From: Fimbriiglobus ruber
Lineage (GTDB): Bacteria; Planctomycetota; Planctomycetia; Gemmatales; Gemmataceae
Direction of reading: 5' to 3'
Assembly: GCF_002197845.1 (NCBI RefSeq)
Contig: NZ_NIDE01000004.1
Location: 434,001-498,000 of the forward strand
DNA: 64,000 nt
This document shows, piece after piece, positions 9,529 through 18,532 of this stretch. The notes below the pieces were generated by a model. It searched no databases. It was given only the letters and a program-made list of their open reading frames with translations, and was not told the origin of the DNA. The stretch's first letter is position 1. Each line of letters opens with the position of its first letter. The position numbers and the translations under genes are program-made.

Positions 9529-10575
9529 ATGGAATTGTCCCACCTCATCAAAGCCCTTGCGGACCCGACCGCCTACCCCTTCCCGGTCCAGGCCGTGGAG
9601 GTCCGTCAGACGCACATTTCGGCGGTGTTCCTCGCGGGGTCTTTTGTTTACAAGGTCAAGAAGCCGATCGCCCCGGGGTTCCTGGATTTCACCACGCTGG
9701 AGAAGCGGCAGCACTTCTGCTACGAGGAGGTACAGCTCAACCGCCGGCTCGCTCCGGACGTCTACCTGGGCGTGGTGCCGGTGGTGCAGACACCGACTGG
9801 CGTGCGGCTCGAAGGCGAGGGAGAGGTCGTCGAGTGGGCGGTCAAAATGCGGCGATTGCCTGGAGAAGCGACCCTTTTGGAACACCTCCGCCGCGGTGAG
9901 GTCACGGTAACGCTGGTGGAAATGCTGGCCCGACAAATCGCCACATTTCACCTGGGGCTGGAACCGAACGACCGGATCGCCTCGTTCGGTCGATTCGACG
10001 CTGTCGCCCGCAACATTCGTGACGTTTTTGAACAGGCGGATCCACTCGCCGGGGCGGAAGAGTTCAGCGAGATTTTTAATAGAACCCGGCAACTGATGGG
10101 CAACACACTGGAACGATTCCGACCGTTGATCGACAGTCGCGCGGCTCGTGGCGTGCCCCGCGAGTGTCACGGGGATCTCCACCTCGACCACATTTATTAT
10201 TTCCCCGATCAGCCGCCCCCGTCCAATTTGGTCATCATCGATTGCATCGAATTCAGCGAGCGGTTGCGGTTCATCGATCCGGTCGCGGACATCGCCTTCA
10301 CGGCGATGGACCTCACTTTCCACGACCGCCCGGATCTGGCCGGGGCATTTGCGAATACCTATTTCCAGGCCACCCGAGACGAAGAAGGCCGAACACTCAT
10401 TCCGCTGTACACGGCGTATCGGTCTTCTGTTCGCGGCCTGGTCGAGAGCATGCTAACGGCCGATCACGACGTTCCCGAAGCGGAGCGGAACGCAGCCCGT
10501 CAAAGGGCACGAAAGTATTGGTTGTTAGCCCGGGCCGAACTTGAGTCTGTCACAGACCCGGGCGATGCCCGCTGA
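9529..10575 (+). CDS. COG2187 aminoglycoside-phosphotransferase-like protein
   Basis: This 348-residue protein resembles COG2187, a kinase-like family with the aminoglycoside phosphotransferase fold. Features are a Lys in a VYKVKKPI strand near residue 40, Glu in the following helix (YEEVQLNRRL), a Brenner-like loop CHGDLHLDHIYY near 211, and a metal-binding Asp in VIIDCIEF near 239 followed by LRFIDPVADIAFTAMDL. Many COG2187 proteins are fused to a P-loop kinase (COG0645) at the C-terminus; here the protein ends soon after the APH-like domain and no P-loop gene follows. The phosphate acceptor is unknown. It lies 52 bases after the regulator and may be co-transcribed with it. Confidence 0.75.
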   Translation: MELSHLIKALADPTAYPFPVQAVEVRQTHISAVFLAGSFVYKVKKPIAPGFLDFTTLEKRQHFCYEEVQLNRRLAPDVYLGVVPVVQTPTGVRLEGEGEVVEWAVKMRRLPGEATLLEHLRRGEVTVTLVEMLARQIATFHLGLEPNDRIASFGRFDAVARNIRDVFEQADPLAGAEEFSEIFNRTRQLMGNTLERFRPLIDSRAARGVPRECHGDLHLDHIYYFPDQPPPSNLVIIDCIEFSERLRFIDPVADIAFTAMDLTFHDRPDLAGAFANTYFQATRDEEGRTLIPLYTAYRSSVRGLVESMLTADHDVPEAERNAARQRARKYWLLARAELESVTDPGDAR

Positions 10576-10650
10576 GGCCAAACTCGACACTGTGCGTTGA
10601 CCAAAGAATGCAGCGGGAGTCGTCGTTCCGACGCGGCATCTCCGCCGGGG

Positions 10651-10908
10651 TCACTCGATTTCGGTGACCGTGCCATCCGGGGTAATGTCGATTTCCCGAA
10701 TCTTTCCCTTCTTGTCCTTCCCGCTCACCTCGAATTCTCCGTTCTTCTTTCGCCACGCCCGATCGAACGTCACGCCCGGCAGTTTCTCTTTGGCTACCGT
10801 CATTACGTTCGCGGGCACCTGTTCGAGCGGAACGCTCTCCTTACCGCCCTTCTCGCCGCCGCACCCCACGGCTACAGCCAACGCCAACGCCGCCACGATC
10901 GCCCGCAT
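10651..10908 (-). CDS. Small PepSY-like lipoprotein
   Basis: An 85-residue secreted protein. The N-terminus is a lipoprotein signal (MRAIVAALALAVAVGCGG, lipobox Cys16). The mature part, VPANVMTVAKEKLPGVTFDRAW then GEFEVSGKDKKGKIREIDI and DGTVTEIE, has the helix-beta-beta pattern of PepSY-like (DUF2874-type) domains. Its start overlaps the stop of the upstream DUF1559 gene as ATGA, so the two are translationally coupled at the end of an apparent RR-HK-DUF1559-PepSY operon. Small PepSY proteins often modulate proteases or accompany two-component systems; a sensory or inhibitory role here is inference. Confidence 0.75.
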   Translation of the reverse strand: MRAIVAALALAVAVGCGGEKGGKESVPLEQVPANVMTVAKEKLPGVTFDRAWRKKNGEFEVSGKDKKGKIREIDITPDGTVTEIE

Positions 10909-11837
10909 CAGAAGTTCCCCTGAATGGTCTCCCCGCCCGCGCGGGTCGATAGTGCTTGAAATACCTGATAATTGACCGCCGCGGTCAACAGACTCACGTG
11001 CCCGTCCGCGAATACGAAGTTCACGCCGCCGGTGTGACTACTCGCGAAGTTGTTCGCCTCGGACGGCCCCGTCGGTCCGCTGTAACTTTCCCCCGTGTGC
11101 CCGAGGACGAAGTTGGAGGCGTTCTCTTCTTGCACGGGAAACGGCGAGCCCGGCGTCGGCCCCTGGTTCGATCCGGTCACCGCCCCCACCCACGTCGACT
11201 CGGCGTACCGAAACGACCGCTCGCCCGCGGCCAGCGTGCTACTCGTTCCGTCTGTGACGTCCGCGATTCGGATGGTGCTGTTTCGAAAGAACAACCCTTC
11301 TCCGTCCACGCCCGGCTCGGCTACCCCGAAGTTACCGACGTAGTTCGCCGCGGCGACGGAACAGGTAGTCGAAAGGAGTTGCCCGGTCGCGGACCGCGGA
11401 CCGACGGGGAGGGCGAGTGGCGGGCTGTCGGCCGGACAGAGGTAAGACTTGACCGTTGCCACCCGGGCGGTGGCGTTCACCCCCGCCTCGATCGGTTGGG
11501 TGAGGGTGATCTGATTGAACAACGGCTGCTGTTCCATGTGTGGCAGGACATAAGCCGCCCACCCCCACCCGGGGCCGGTGTCGTCGCCCGTCGCGGTGAC
11601 GCCGGTCGTGTACCCCGCGGGGAACTGCCGGTTCGCGTCGTGGTATGACTGGATAGCGAGCCCGACCTGCTTCAAGTTGTTCTGGCACGACGACCGGGCG
11701 GCCGCGTCCCGGACTTTCTGCACGGCCGGCAACAACAAGCCGATGAGGATCGCGATAATCGCAATCACCACCAGTAACTCAATCAACGTGAATCCCCGCC
11801 GTTCGAGCGGAGAGCCGGGGTAACGCTGCGTGTTCAT
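10908..11837 (-). CDS. DUF1559 domain protein with pseudopilin N-terminus
   Basis: A 309-residue member of the DUF1559 family with the usual [19 protein letters not shown] helix after a short basic leader, [33 protein letters not shown], and a C-terminal FADGHVSLLTAAVNY motif. Unlike the other two family members in the window it does not end in GNVLGSDW but in ETIQGNF. It begins 57 bases after the histidine kinase on the same strand and overlaps the PepSY lipoprotein downstream, so it is probably expressed with the two-component system. A surface or sensory accessory role is possible; none is shown by the sequence. Confidence 0.92.
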   Translation of the reverse strand: MNTQRYPGSPLERRGFTLIELLVVIAIIAILIGLLLPAVQKVRDAAARSSCQNNLKQVGLAIQSYHDANRQFPAGYTTGVTATGDDTGPGWGWAAYVLPHMEQQPLFNQITLTQPIEAGVNATARVATVKSYLCPADSPPLALPVGPRSATGQLLSTTCSVAAANYVGNFGVAEPGVDGEGLFFRNSTIRIADVTDGTSSTLAAGERSFRYAESTWVGAVTGSNQGPTPGSPFPVQEENASNFVLGHTGESYSGPTGPSEANNFASSHTGGVNFVFADGHVSLLTAAVNYQVFQALSTRAGGETIQGNF

Positions 11838-11894
11838 GCCGGGAACAATAACCGGCGAAGATCACGGCAACATGACGGGAGAATGACAATTTCG

Positions 11895-13301
11895 TCATCC
11901 GGTACCGGCGGGGAACCGGAGCGTGACCGTCGTTCCCGTGCCGAGACCGCTCGTCGCGGACGCGGTCCCGCCGTGCCACTCGATGATTCCCTTAACGATG
12001 GCGAGCCCCAACCCGACCCGCCCGGAAACGGACGTCCGTGCTTTGTCGGCACGATAGAAGCGGTCAAAGATGTGCGGGAGGTCGGCCGCCGCGATCCCGC
12101 TCCCGCTGTCGCGCACGTCGAGACGAATTCCGGCCGACTCCCGCTCGGCGGCCAAGACAACAGATCCACCGGATGGTGTGTGTGCCAAGGCGTTCGCGAC
12201 CAGATTCGCGACAGCCCGCTGGAACAGTACCCGATCGACGGGAGCGAATAATCCCGGCGCGGCATCGACCGCGATCGTCACTCCCGCGTCCGCGGCCGCC
12301 GGTTCAAAGAACTCGCGGATGGCCGTGAGTTCCTCGGTCACGTCCAGCGGCAGGGTTTGCAGAGCGGTTCTGGGGTTCTCGGCGCGGGCCAGGAATAGCA
12401 GACTATCGATCAACCGGGAGAGCCTGCCGCATTCCTCCAGGCACGACGTCAGGGCGTCGCGGTATTCGTCCGGGTCGCGGGGCCGACCGAGGGCGACTTC
12501 GACCTCGGCACACAGAGCGTTCACCGGCGTTCGCAACTCGTGCGCGATGTCGGCCGAAAATCGCGACAGCCGGGCGAACGCGTCCTCCAACCGGCCGAGC
12601 ATTTCGTTAAACGTCTCGGCCAGGTCGCGGACCTCGGCCGGGAGGCCGCGGGTGTCGAGCCGCTCGTCCAGTCGGGCCGGGCCGATCCGCCGGGCCGTGG
12701 CCGTCACTCCTTTGATCGGGCGGACGCCGCGGCGGGCGATCCGGTAGCCGCCGACGGTCGAAGCGATCAGGCTCAGGATCAGCACGTAAGAGAGTCGGCG
12801 CCGGTGCCCTTCGAGCAATTCGTCTTCTTCCGTTCGGTCCATCGCCGCGCGAACGACGACGGTTCCGGTCGCACCCCGCTCGGAGCGGAGGCGGTACAAG
12901 CGACCGGCCGCGGACCGATAATCGTGAGCCGCGCCAGTTTGATCGGAGAAAGCCGAGAGGGGGACGGCGGCGGACAGCCCGGGCGTCTCGATCACGACGG
13001 GGGTCGGACCGCGGGCGTCGTCGACCCGGACGAGAATGCGCTCGCCCGCGCGCCCGCCGCCGGCTTCGACCTGCTGGCGGAGAGTGGTCCCATCGGCCCC
13101 CCGGGCTTCGACCGCGCGCAGGACTTCGGTCACTTTCCCCGCCAGCCAGTCGTCGTCCTCTTCGGTCAGTTCCTGAACGAGCGCCCAGTACAAGTAGCCG
13201 GTCGCGACGAGGACGAGGGTAAAGGCGGAGCCGGCGTACCAGAGGGTCAGTCGCAGGGCGAGTGACCGCAGGCGGGGCTCAGCCCCGGTCTTCGAGGACA
13301 T
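11895..13301 (-). CDS. Membrane sensor histidine kinase (CusS/heavy-metal-like architecture)
   Basis: A 468-residue sensor kinase. Two transmembrane helices (about 20-42 and 170-187) bracket a periplasmic domain of roughly 130 residues; a HAMP segment follows ([19 protein letters not shown]), then HisKA with phospho-acceptor His254 ([14 protein letters not shown]) and a HATPase domain with N box [33 protein letters not shown] and [16 protein letters not shown]. The order matches CusS/QseC-type kinases. Its 5' end overlaps the response regulator gene by 23 bases. With the following DUF1559 and PepSY genes on the same strand it seems to form one operon; the stimulus is not apparent. Confidence 0.95.
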   Translation of the reverse strand: MSSKTGAEPRLRSLALRLTLWYAGSAFTLVLVATGYLYWALVQELTEEDDDWLAGKVTEVLRAVEARGADGTTLRQQVEAGGGRAGERILVRVDDARGPTPVVIETPGLSAAVPLSAFSDQTGAAHDYRSAAGRLYRLRSERGATGTVVVRAAMDRTEEDELLEGHRRRLSYVLILSLIASTVGGYRIARRGVRPIKGVTATARRIGPARLDERLDTRGLPAEVRDLAETFNEMLGRLEDAFARLSRFSADIAHELRTPVNALCAEVEVALGRPRDPDEYRDALTSCLEECGRLSRLIDSLLFLARAENPRTALQTLPLDVTEELTAIREFFEPAAADAGVTIAVDAAPGLFAPVDRVLFQRAVANLVANALAHTPSGGSVVLAAERESAGIRLDVRDSGSGIAAADLPHIFDRFYRADKARTSVSGRVGLGLAIVKGIIEWHGGTASATSGLGTGTTVTLRFPAGTG

Positions 13302-13953
13302 ACCCGATCCCCCGAACGGTGTGGATCAGTTTTTTCTCGAACGGGTCGTCGACTTTCGCCCGGAGCCGGCGAACGTGGACGTCCACGACGTTCGTGTCCG
13401 AATCGAAATTCATGTCCCAGACTTCTTCGGTGATCAAGGTGCGAGTGAGTACCTCCCCGGCCCGGCGGACGAATAGCGCCAGCATGGCGAACTCTTTCCG
13501 GGTCAGGTCGAGTGGACTGCCGGCCCGGCTCGCTTTGTGGCGGACCAGGTCGATTTCCAGGTCGGCGACGCGGGCCGCGTCTTGTATCTTGGCCGGCCCG
13601 CGCCGCAGGACGGTGCGGACGCGGGCGAGCAATTCGGAAAAAGCGAACGGTTTCACGAGGTAGTCGTCGGCCCCGAGTTCGAGCCCTTTCACCCGGTCCG
13701 CGATCCCGTCCCGGGCGGTCAGGAACAGCACCGGCGTCTGCACCCCGGCCTGCCGCAAACCGGCCAGGATCTCCCACCCTTCTTTCCCGGGCAGCATGAC
13801 GTCGAGAATCGTCAGGGCGTACCCGCCGGACCGAGCCAAGGCCAATCCTGCGTCCCCCGTCGCCGCAGTATCGACCACGAAACCGTGTTCGGCCAGCCCG
13901 CGCTTCAAGACGGTCGTCGTTTTGGGATCGTCTTCGACGAGCAGGATTCTCAT
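13279..13953 (-). CDS. OmpR/PhoB-family response regulator
   Basis: A 224-residue regulator with an N-terminal receiver domain: acidic pocket Asp8/Asp9, phospho-acceptor Asp51 ([10 protein letters not shown]), Thr79 and Lys100 (YLVKPF). The C-terminal winged helix is typical of OmpR ([27 protein letters not shown] and [31 protein letters not shown]). It starts the apparent RR-HK-DUF1559-PepSY operon and overlaps the kinase gene. All conserved residues are present, so it should be a normal phosphorylation-dependent DNA-binding partner of the kinase. Target genes cannot be named; its own operon is the obvious candidate. Confidence 0.96.
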   Translation of the reverse strand: MRILLVEDDPKTTTVLKRGLAEHGFVVDTAATGDAGLALARSGGYALTILDVMLPGKEGWEILAGLRQAGVQTPVLFLTARDGIADRVKGLELGADDYLVKPFAFSELLARVRTVLRRGPAKIQDAARVADLEIDLVRHKASRAGSPLDLTRKEFAMLALFVRRAGEVLTRTLITEEVWDMNFDSDTNVVDVHVRRLRAKVDDPFEKKLIHTVRGIGYVLEDRG

Positions 13954-14124
13954 GATCGCACTATTCGGTGACGAGTCGTTTGGTGCCCTGCAGGATACCG
14001 AACGAACGACACGAGTCCCAGACCATGATTCCGGTCGATCCCGAGCACCGATTGGTTAAGAAACGCCGTGCAGCTACACCCGCACCCGTGGCACTTCCCC
14101 ATACCGACCTGAGCTTGCGGCAAA

Positions 14125-15837
14125 GTGCGCAATTGGTATAGGTTGCCGGCCCGATGGCCCCAACTTGCGCACACGCGAGGTCTCTCAGCCGTGTCTCCCG
14201 CCGGTCTCCTTATCCTGGCAGGCCTGACGTTGAGCGCCCCGCCCGCGGGGTTGGCCCTCGGTGGACCACGGTTAATGCGGGGGGACGAGCTGGTTTACAC
14301 CGGCGAGGCGACCGAGGCCGGGGAGACGTTCGACAACCGATTTCGCAAGCGATATGAGTTAGAAGTCCGCGTATTTGTACTCGAAGTTCAAGCCGGCACG
14401 GCCGACTGCGCGCTCTTCACGCGCGTCCGCCCGCTCGCCGACCCGGTGGTCGCGGGAGCGGCGACCGTCGTCACCGGGGCGAACCCGGACCGCGCCAATC
14501 TCCCGTCGGCCGTCCGACTCGACTTGATCCGCGTCGACGCCCGCGGCCGCGTGAGTTTGCTGTCCCCGCCGCCCGGGCCGCCGCCAATTCCCATCGGTCC
14601 GGAACTCGATACGCTTTCGCCGCCGTTACTCCCGATCGATACTTTCCCCACCATTGAACACGGCATGTTCGTGCCGCTGCCGGCCGGGCCGGTCGCCTTG
14701 GAAACGGCGTGGGAAATGGCGGACGCCGACCGTCCCCCGGTCGTGCGGACGGCCGCCCGCGAAGGCGTGTGGAACGGCGGGCGGTGTATCGAGACGACGA
14801 CGACCCAACAAACCGACGGCTGGGACCGCGTCGCCGCGGTGCGGACCGGGTGGAAACGGACGGAAACCGTTCTCGTCTCGCCCGCCGACGGATTCGCCGT
14901 ATCAGTGTCGCGGAAGATCGAACGACGTGACGGGTCGAACCCGTCCGGTTGGGTCGACGTCCAGTACGAATTGCGGCCGACCGCCCAGCGGGTGGGGACG
15001 CGATACACGGAGGTCCGGCGGGAGATCGAGGCGGCTTATTGTCTCGCCCAGGAAGTGGCCCCGATGCTGCCTAAAGCAGGTCAGCTCGACCCGCAGGAGT
15101 TCCGGGCCAAGATGTTGAAAATCGACCGCTTCCTGGCGACCGCCAGCGCCTGGCCGGGGACGCGGGACGCTTGCACCGCCGTCCGACGGCGCTGCGAGGC
15201 GGCGACCCGCGGGGAATGCCCCGCCCTTTCGCCCCCCGAACCGGCCCGCCATACCGTGACGCCCCGCGCGGGGCTCCCGGCACCAGACTTCGTCGCCCAC
15301 CGCGTCGACTCCGCGAGCCAGTTCCGCTTGTCGGCCGAGCGCGGCCGGCCGGTCGTGCTGGTCTTCTTCAAGCCCGAGTCGAAGACCTCGCGCGGCGCCC
15401 TCGCGGTGGCCGAGGCGCTGAGCGCGGTGTACGCGGGGCGAGTCTCCGTCGCGGCCCTCGCGGTGGCTGCCGGGGCTGACGCGGCCGACCGCCAGCGGAT
15501 CGCGATGCGGTTGACCGTCCCGGTCCTGGACGGGGCGAACGCGAAGGACTCTTACGCGATCGACGGGTACCCGAAATTCTTCGTCGTCGGCCCGGACGGG
15601 ACGCTCGTCTGGCAGTTCGACGGCTACGGCGGCGAAACGGGCTATCTGGTCAAGCGGGAAGTGGATAAGCTCTTGGCCCGCGAATCTTCGCCCGCTTCCG
15701 CAAATACACCCGCCCGCGCGACCGGCAAATTCGACTCGACCTGGTGTGCGATTCGCGCGCGTCTGGGATTCTCCGGTGCGCGATTCGCAGCACCGCTGGC
15801 ATACGATGGATTGGTGACGGCGGGGGGCCAACGATGA
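14125..15837 (+). CDS. Secreted protein with C-terminal thioredoxin-fold domain lacking CXXC
   Basis: A 570-residue exported protein. With the GTG at 14125 the signal peptide has a basic n-region and hydrophobic core (AGLLILAGLTLSAPPAGLALG); a second GTG at 14191 would give a shorter signal. Residues about 45-330 are a beta-rich domain I do not recognise. The last 170 residues look like an AhpC/TlpA thioredoxin fold (LPAPDFVAHRVD, GRPVVLVFFKPESKTSRGALAV, DSYAIDGYPKFFVVGPDGTLVWQFDGYGG). The position of the redox CXXC reads PESKTS, so no disulphide chemistry is expected. Its stop overlaps the next start as ATGA, giving an apparent three-gene unit with 15834 and 16349. Confidence 0.65.
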   Translation: MRNWYRLPARWPQLAHTRGLSAVSPAGLLILAGLTLSAPPAGLALGGPRLMRGDELVYTGEATEAGETFDNRFRKRYELEVRVFVLEVQAGTADCALFTRVRPLADPVVAGAATVVTGANPDRANLPSAVRLDLIRVDARGRVSLLSPPPGPPPIPIGPELDTLSPPLLPIDTFPTIEHGMFVPLPAGPVALETAWEMADADRPPVVRTAAREGVWNGGRCIETTTTQQTDGWDRVAAVRTGWKRTETVLVSPADGFAVSVSRKIERRDGSNPSGWVDVQYELRPTAQRVGTRYTEVRREIEAAYCLAQEVAPMLPKAGQLDPQEFRAKMLKIDRFLATASAWPGTRDACTAVRRRCEAATRGECPALSPPEPARHTVTPRAGLPAPDFVAHRVDSASQFRLSAERGRPVVLVFFKPESKTSRGALAVAEALSAVYAGRVSVAALAVAAGADAADRQRIAMRLTVPVLDGANAKDSYAIDGYPKFFVVGPDGTLVWQFDGYGGETGYLVKREVDKLLARESSPASANTPARATGKFDSTWCAIRARLGFSGARFAAPLAYDGLVTAGGQR

Positions 15838-16325
15838 TCTCCGAGTTTAACATCCAGGGGCCGACCCGATTGTGTGCGGCGAGCGGGCGGGAACTCTTGC
15901 CCGGGGATCGGTTCTACGCGGTGTTGACCGATGAGGACGGGAAGTTCGTCCGGAGGGATTTCGCCGCGGACGCGTGGGCGGGACCGCCGGCCGGTGCGGT
16001 GGCGTTCTGGGTCGGCCGGGTTCCCGCAAGCAACCGCCCGCGGAAGCCGACTTTCAACGATGAGCTACTGATCGACTGCTTCAACCACTTGGCCGGGACG
16101 ACCGACCCGGACCGGTTGAACTTCCGGTATGTGGTCGCGCTCCTGCTCATGCGGCGGAAGCGGTTGAAATTCGAAGACGCCCAGACCGTCCCTGGTGGGA
16201 CGCCTGTTCTGGTCGTGCGGGACGCCCGGACCGGCGCCCGGCACGAGGTGGCCGACCCGCGGTTGTCGGAAGCCGAGATCGTCGCCGTTCAGGACGAAGT
16301 GTTTAAGGTACTCGGGTGGGAGTGA
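15834..16325 (+). CDS. Conserved hypothetical protein, 163 residues
   Basis: I do not recognise this protein. The ATG at 15834 overlaps the upstream stop (ATGA), so it is chosen over further upstream in-frame starts. The sequence has a zinc-knuckle-like beginning (CAASGRELLPGDRFYAVL) followed by WAGPPAGAVAFWVGRVPAS and a helical second half (LNFRYVVALLLMRRKRLKFEDA), then AEIVAVQDEVFKVLGW at the end. No signal peptide or membrane segment is visible, so it is likely cytoplasmic. It sits between two exported proteins in an apparent operon. Confidence 0.7.
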   Translation: MISEFNIQGPTRLCAASGRELLPGDRFYAVLTDEDGKFVRRDFAADAWAGPPAGAVAFWVGRVPASNRPRKPTFNDELLIDCFNHLAGTTDPDRLNFRYVVALLLMRRKRLKFEDAQTVPGGTPVLVVRDARTGARHEVADPRLSEAEIVAVQDEVFKVLGWE

Positions 16326-16348
16326 TCGACACGCTCCGAGGGTTTCCC

Positions 16349-17353
16349 ATGCTGCGGGCCGCGAAGACTCTGATTTCGACTGCCGTCGTGTCGACCGTCC
16401 CGTTGTTGATGGGCGGCAGCGGCGGGTGTTCGTGGCTCAACAACTCCGTCCGGAAAGACGACCCGCCGGTCCACACCGGGCCGATGCAACCCGCCAAGGC
16501 TCCGGAGTTCGTCGCGTACCTCAATAAACAGGCCTCGTTCCTGCAGTCGGTCCGCTATACGGACGTATACATCGATTTGTACACCGGGCGCGAACACAAC
16601 ACCCTCGGCGACAGCACGCTGGTCTGCGCCAAGCCGCGGAACTTCCTGCTCATCGGTGGCAAGCGGGTCGTGGGCGACATCGTGAACATCGGGTCGAACA
16701 GCCAGGAATTCTGGATGTACTCCCGCGTCCCGGAGCGGATGTACGCGTACTGCTCGCACGCGGACTTCCAGCAAGGAACCGTGCAACTGCCCGTCCCGTT
16801 CGACCCGGACTGGGCGCTGCAGGCGCTCGGCATGAATACCTACGAACCGACCCGGCAGTACACGGTCGAGTCCGACCAGAAGAACTGGCAATACCTCTTG
16901 TCGTTCGACGAGCGGACACCGCAAGGGATGCCCGTCAAGCGGGTGATCGTGTTCTCGGCGGACGATTCTGCTAAAAGTAAAAGCGGTTTACCGCAAATTC
17001 GCCGGCACTTGATTCTGGACGCGAACAAGAACAAGATTGCCGTGGCCGAGATTAAGCGAGCGGTCACGATGTCGGCGGGAGCCGACCCGACGACCGGCGC
17101 TCCCGTTTACGTGCAGGTGCCGACGGAAGTCTCGCTCGAGTGGCCGCAACAAGGGTTCCGAATGGAACTGAATCTCCGCGGTGTCAAGATCAATGAAGTA
17201 TTGTCCGAACAGGAAATGCGTCAACTCTTTACCAAGCCGGCGATCAACGGCGTCACGCCCGTGAACCTGGCGACCGACCCCCGATTCACCCCGTCCGGGT
17301 TCGAGCGAGGGGCAACGCCGAACGACCTGCCGCCGCGGCCGCGTAGCCGGTAA
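16349..17353 (+). CDS. Putative outer-membrane lipoprotein, LolA-like beta-rich
   Basis: A 334-residue lipoprotein candidate. The ATG at 16349 has GAGGG at good distance and gives a standard signal (MLRAAKTLISTAVVSTVPLL) with lipobox-like GGSGGC; an upstream GTG at 16316 overlaps the previous gene and is less likely. The mature protein is rich in beta-forming segments (VRYTDVYIDLYTG, NFLLIGGKRVVGDIVNIG, SLEWPQQGFRMELNLRGVKIN), a pattern like LolA/LolB or DUF4292 lipid-binding proteins, but no definitive motif is present. It ends the unit started at 14125 and is followed by a hairpin. Confidence 0.6.
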   Translation: MLRAAKTLISTAVVSTVPLLMGGSGGCSWLNNSVRKDDPPVHTGPMQPAKAPEFVAYLNKQASFLQSVRYTDVYIDLYTGREHNTLGDSTLVCAKPRNFLLIGGKRVVGDIVNIGSNSQEFWMYSRVPERMYAYCSHADFQQGTVQLPVPFDPDWALQALGMNTYEPTRQYTVESDQKNWQYLLSFDERTPQGMPVKRVIVFSADDSAKSKSGLPQIRRHLILDANKNKIAVAEIKRAVTMSAGADPTTGAPVYVQVPTEVSLEWPQQGFRMELNLRGVKINEVLSEQEMRQLFTKPAINGVTPVNLATDPRFTPSGFERGATPNDLPPRPRSR

Positions 17354-17373
17354 CGCAGAGGGGAGAGCCACCA

Positions 17374-17424
17374 AGAGCCAAACACGGCTCTGTTTCGCCG
17401 TAGGGCACGCAATAGCGTGCCTAC
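17374..17424. terminator. Double hairpin between convergent genes
   Basis: AGAGCC/GGCTCT (17374-17379, 17386-17391) forms a small hairpin followed by GTTT. A second, stronger one pairs GTAGGGCACGC (17400-17410) with GCGTGCCTAC (17415-17424) with one bulged base. They separate the converging lipoprotein and DUF2721 genes and probably terminate both. Confidence 0.6.
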
Positions 17425-17426
17425 AC

Positions 17427-17960
17427 TTATTTCCTATCCTCTTCGGGCTGCGGGATGTATATGTCCTTGGCCAGCAGGTCCGTTTCTTCTCTCAAGTAAG
17501 CCAGGGTCAGTCGCGTCTCGCGGACCAAAATCAGCGACCCCGCGACCAACCCGCCAACGCCCGTCGCCCCGCACACGAACGCCACGAGCATGGCGGCGTC
17601 GCGCGGCACATCTTGATGAGCGATGACGAAAACCGCCCCGATCAGTGACGCGAAACTGGCCGCCGCGAAGGCCCCGAGCGACAGGTAAAACGTCGTCAGG
17701 GCGCGGACCAAATACCGCGCGCGGCGGTTAACGTATGTGAGCTGACGAACCTTTGAGGCGACCACGTCTTGCGGGAAGTCGTGCCGGGCCGAGAGTTCGG
17801 CCGCGAGCGCCCGGATGCGGTCGATGACTCGGGCGAAGCGGTTCGACGTGCCGAGGGCCATGACGGACGATGCGTTGGTCAGGATGGCGGGCGCCGCGAT
17901 GAAGGTGAGTACCGCGAAAGGGTTGGCCGACAACGGGTCCATCCGGTCCTCCCGAGACAA
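17427..17960 (-). CDS. DUF2721 family membrane protein
   Basis: This 177-residue protein has the family signature near the N-terminus (NPFAVLTFIAAPAILTNASS then LALGTSNRF-like MALGTSNRFARVIDRIR) and three hydrophobic helices: the first at about 14-32, then ALTTFYLSLGAFAAASFASL and AMLVAFVCGATGVGGLVAGS. DUF2721 proteins are small membrane proteins of unknown function. The ATG used is the longest; one six codons in (MDPLSANPF) is also plausible. It is convergent with the lipoprotein gene and followed upstream on the same strand by a receiver-only protein, with no evident functional link. Confidence 0.85.
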   Translation of the reverse strand: MSREDRMDPLSANPFAVLTFIAAPAILTNASSVMALGTSNRFARVIDRIRALAAELSARHDFPQDVVASKVRQLTYVNRRARYLVRALTTFYLSLGAFAAASFASLIGAVFVIAHQDVPRDAAMLVAFVCGATGVGGLVAGSLILVRETRLTLAYLREETDLLAKDIYIPQPEEDRK

Positions 17961-18005
17961 CCACCGGACGCGAACCGCCAGTCGAGGTGTCGTCTCAGCC
18001 TGTCG

Positions 18006-18410
18006 TTACGACTTCGCGGTAACCGTCAGTAGCTGGATCAAGGCAACCAATTCACTCGCTTCCGCCGGCTTGAGCAAGACCGCATGCGCCCCGGCGGCGG
18101 TCGCTTCCTGCCGGCGGGTGCGTGTCGTGTGCGCGGTGACGACGATCACTTCCGGGGCCGCCGGGCGCGAGCGAATCTGGCGGATCACGTCACACCCGGC
18201 CGCGTCCGGCAGGTCGAGGTCGATCAGGACGACGGCCGGGTGCGTTTGATCTACGGCCGCAAGAGCGGCCCGGCCGGTCCGGGCGGTGCGCGCGTCGTAC
18301 CCGTACATGCGTAGGAGCGCCGTCATGGTCGCCGCGGACTCCTCGCAGGACTCCACCACCAACACGGGCAGTCCGCCGAGAACAGGGTGTGCCAAATCGG
18401 TCGCGGTCAT
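18006..18410 (-). CDS. Stand-alone receiver-domain protein
   Basis: A 134-residue single-domain response regulator. The ATG at 18410 is preceded by CGAGGG and starts just before the first receiver strand; a longer in-frame start exists at 18470. The phospho-acceptor Asp (VVLIDLDLPDAAG), Thr (VIVVTAH) and Lys (VLLKPAE) are present, but the acidic pocket at the end of strand 1 reads VVESCEES instead of the usual paired acidic residues, so metal binding may be altered. There is no output domain and no kinase next to it. It may act through protein-protein contact or in a phosphorelay. Confidence 0.8.
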   Translation of the reverse strand: MTATDLAHPVLGGLPVLVVESCEESAATMTALLRMYGYDARTARTGRAALAAVDQTHPAVVLIDLDLPDAAGCDVIRQIRSRPAAPEVIVVTAHTTRTRRQEATAAGAHAVLLKPAEASELVALIQLLTVTAKS

Positions 18411-18532
18411 CCGACCCTCGAATGAAACGCCGGGCGAAAAACTGATCGGGTGTGGAGAGTATAAGCCCAACGGACTCGGGGGTTCAACGGGAACCCCGCG
18501 TCCGGAAAACCCGGTTCCCCCCGCACCCTTTC

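Noticed and set aside
13950-14174. Cysteine-containing minus-strand frame upstream of the response regulator
   Set aside because: It overlaps the promoter region and the signal peptide of the divergent gene, and no ribosome-binding site or family supports it.
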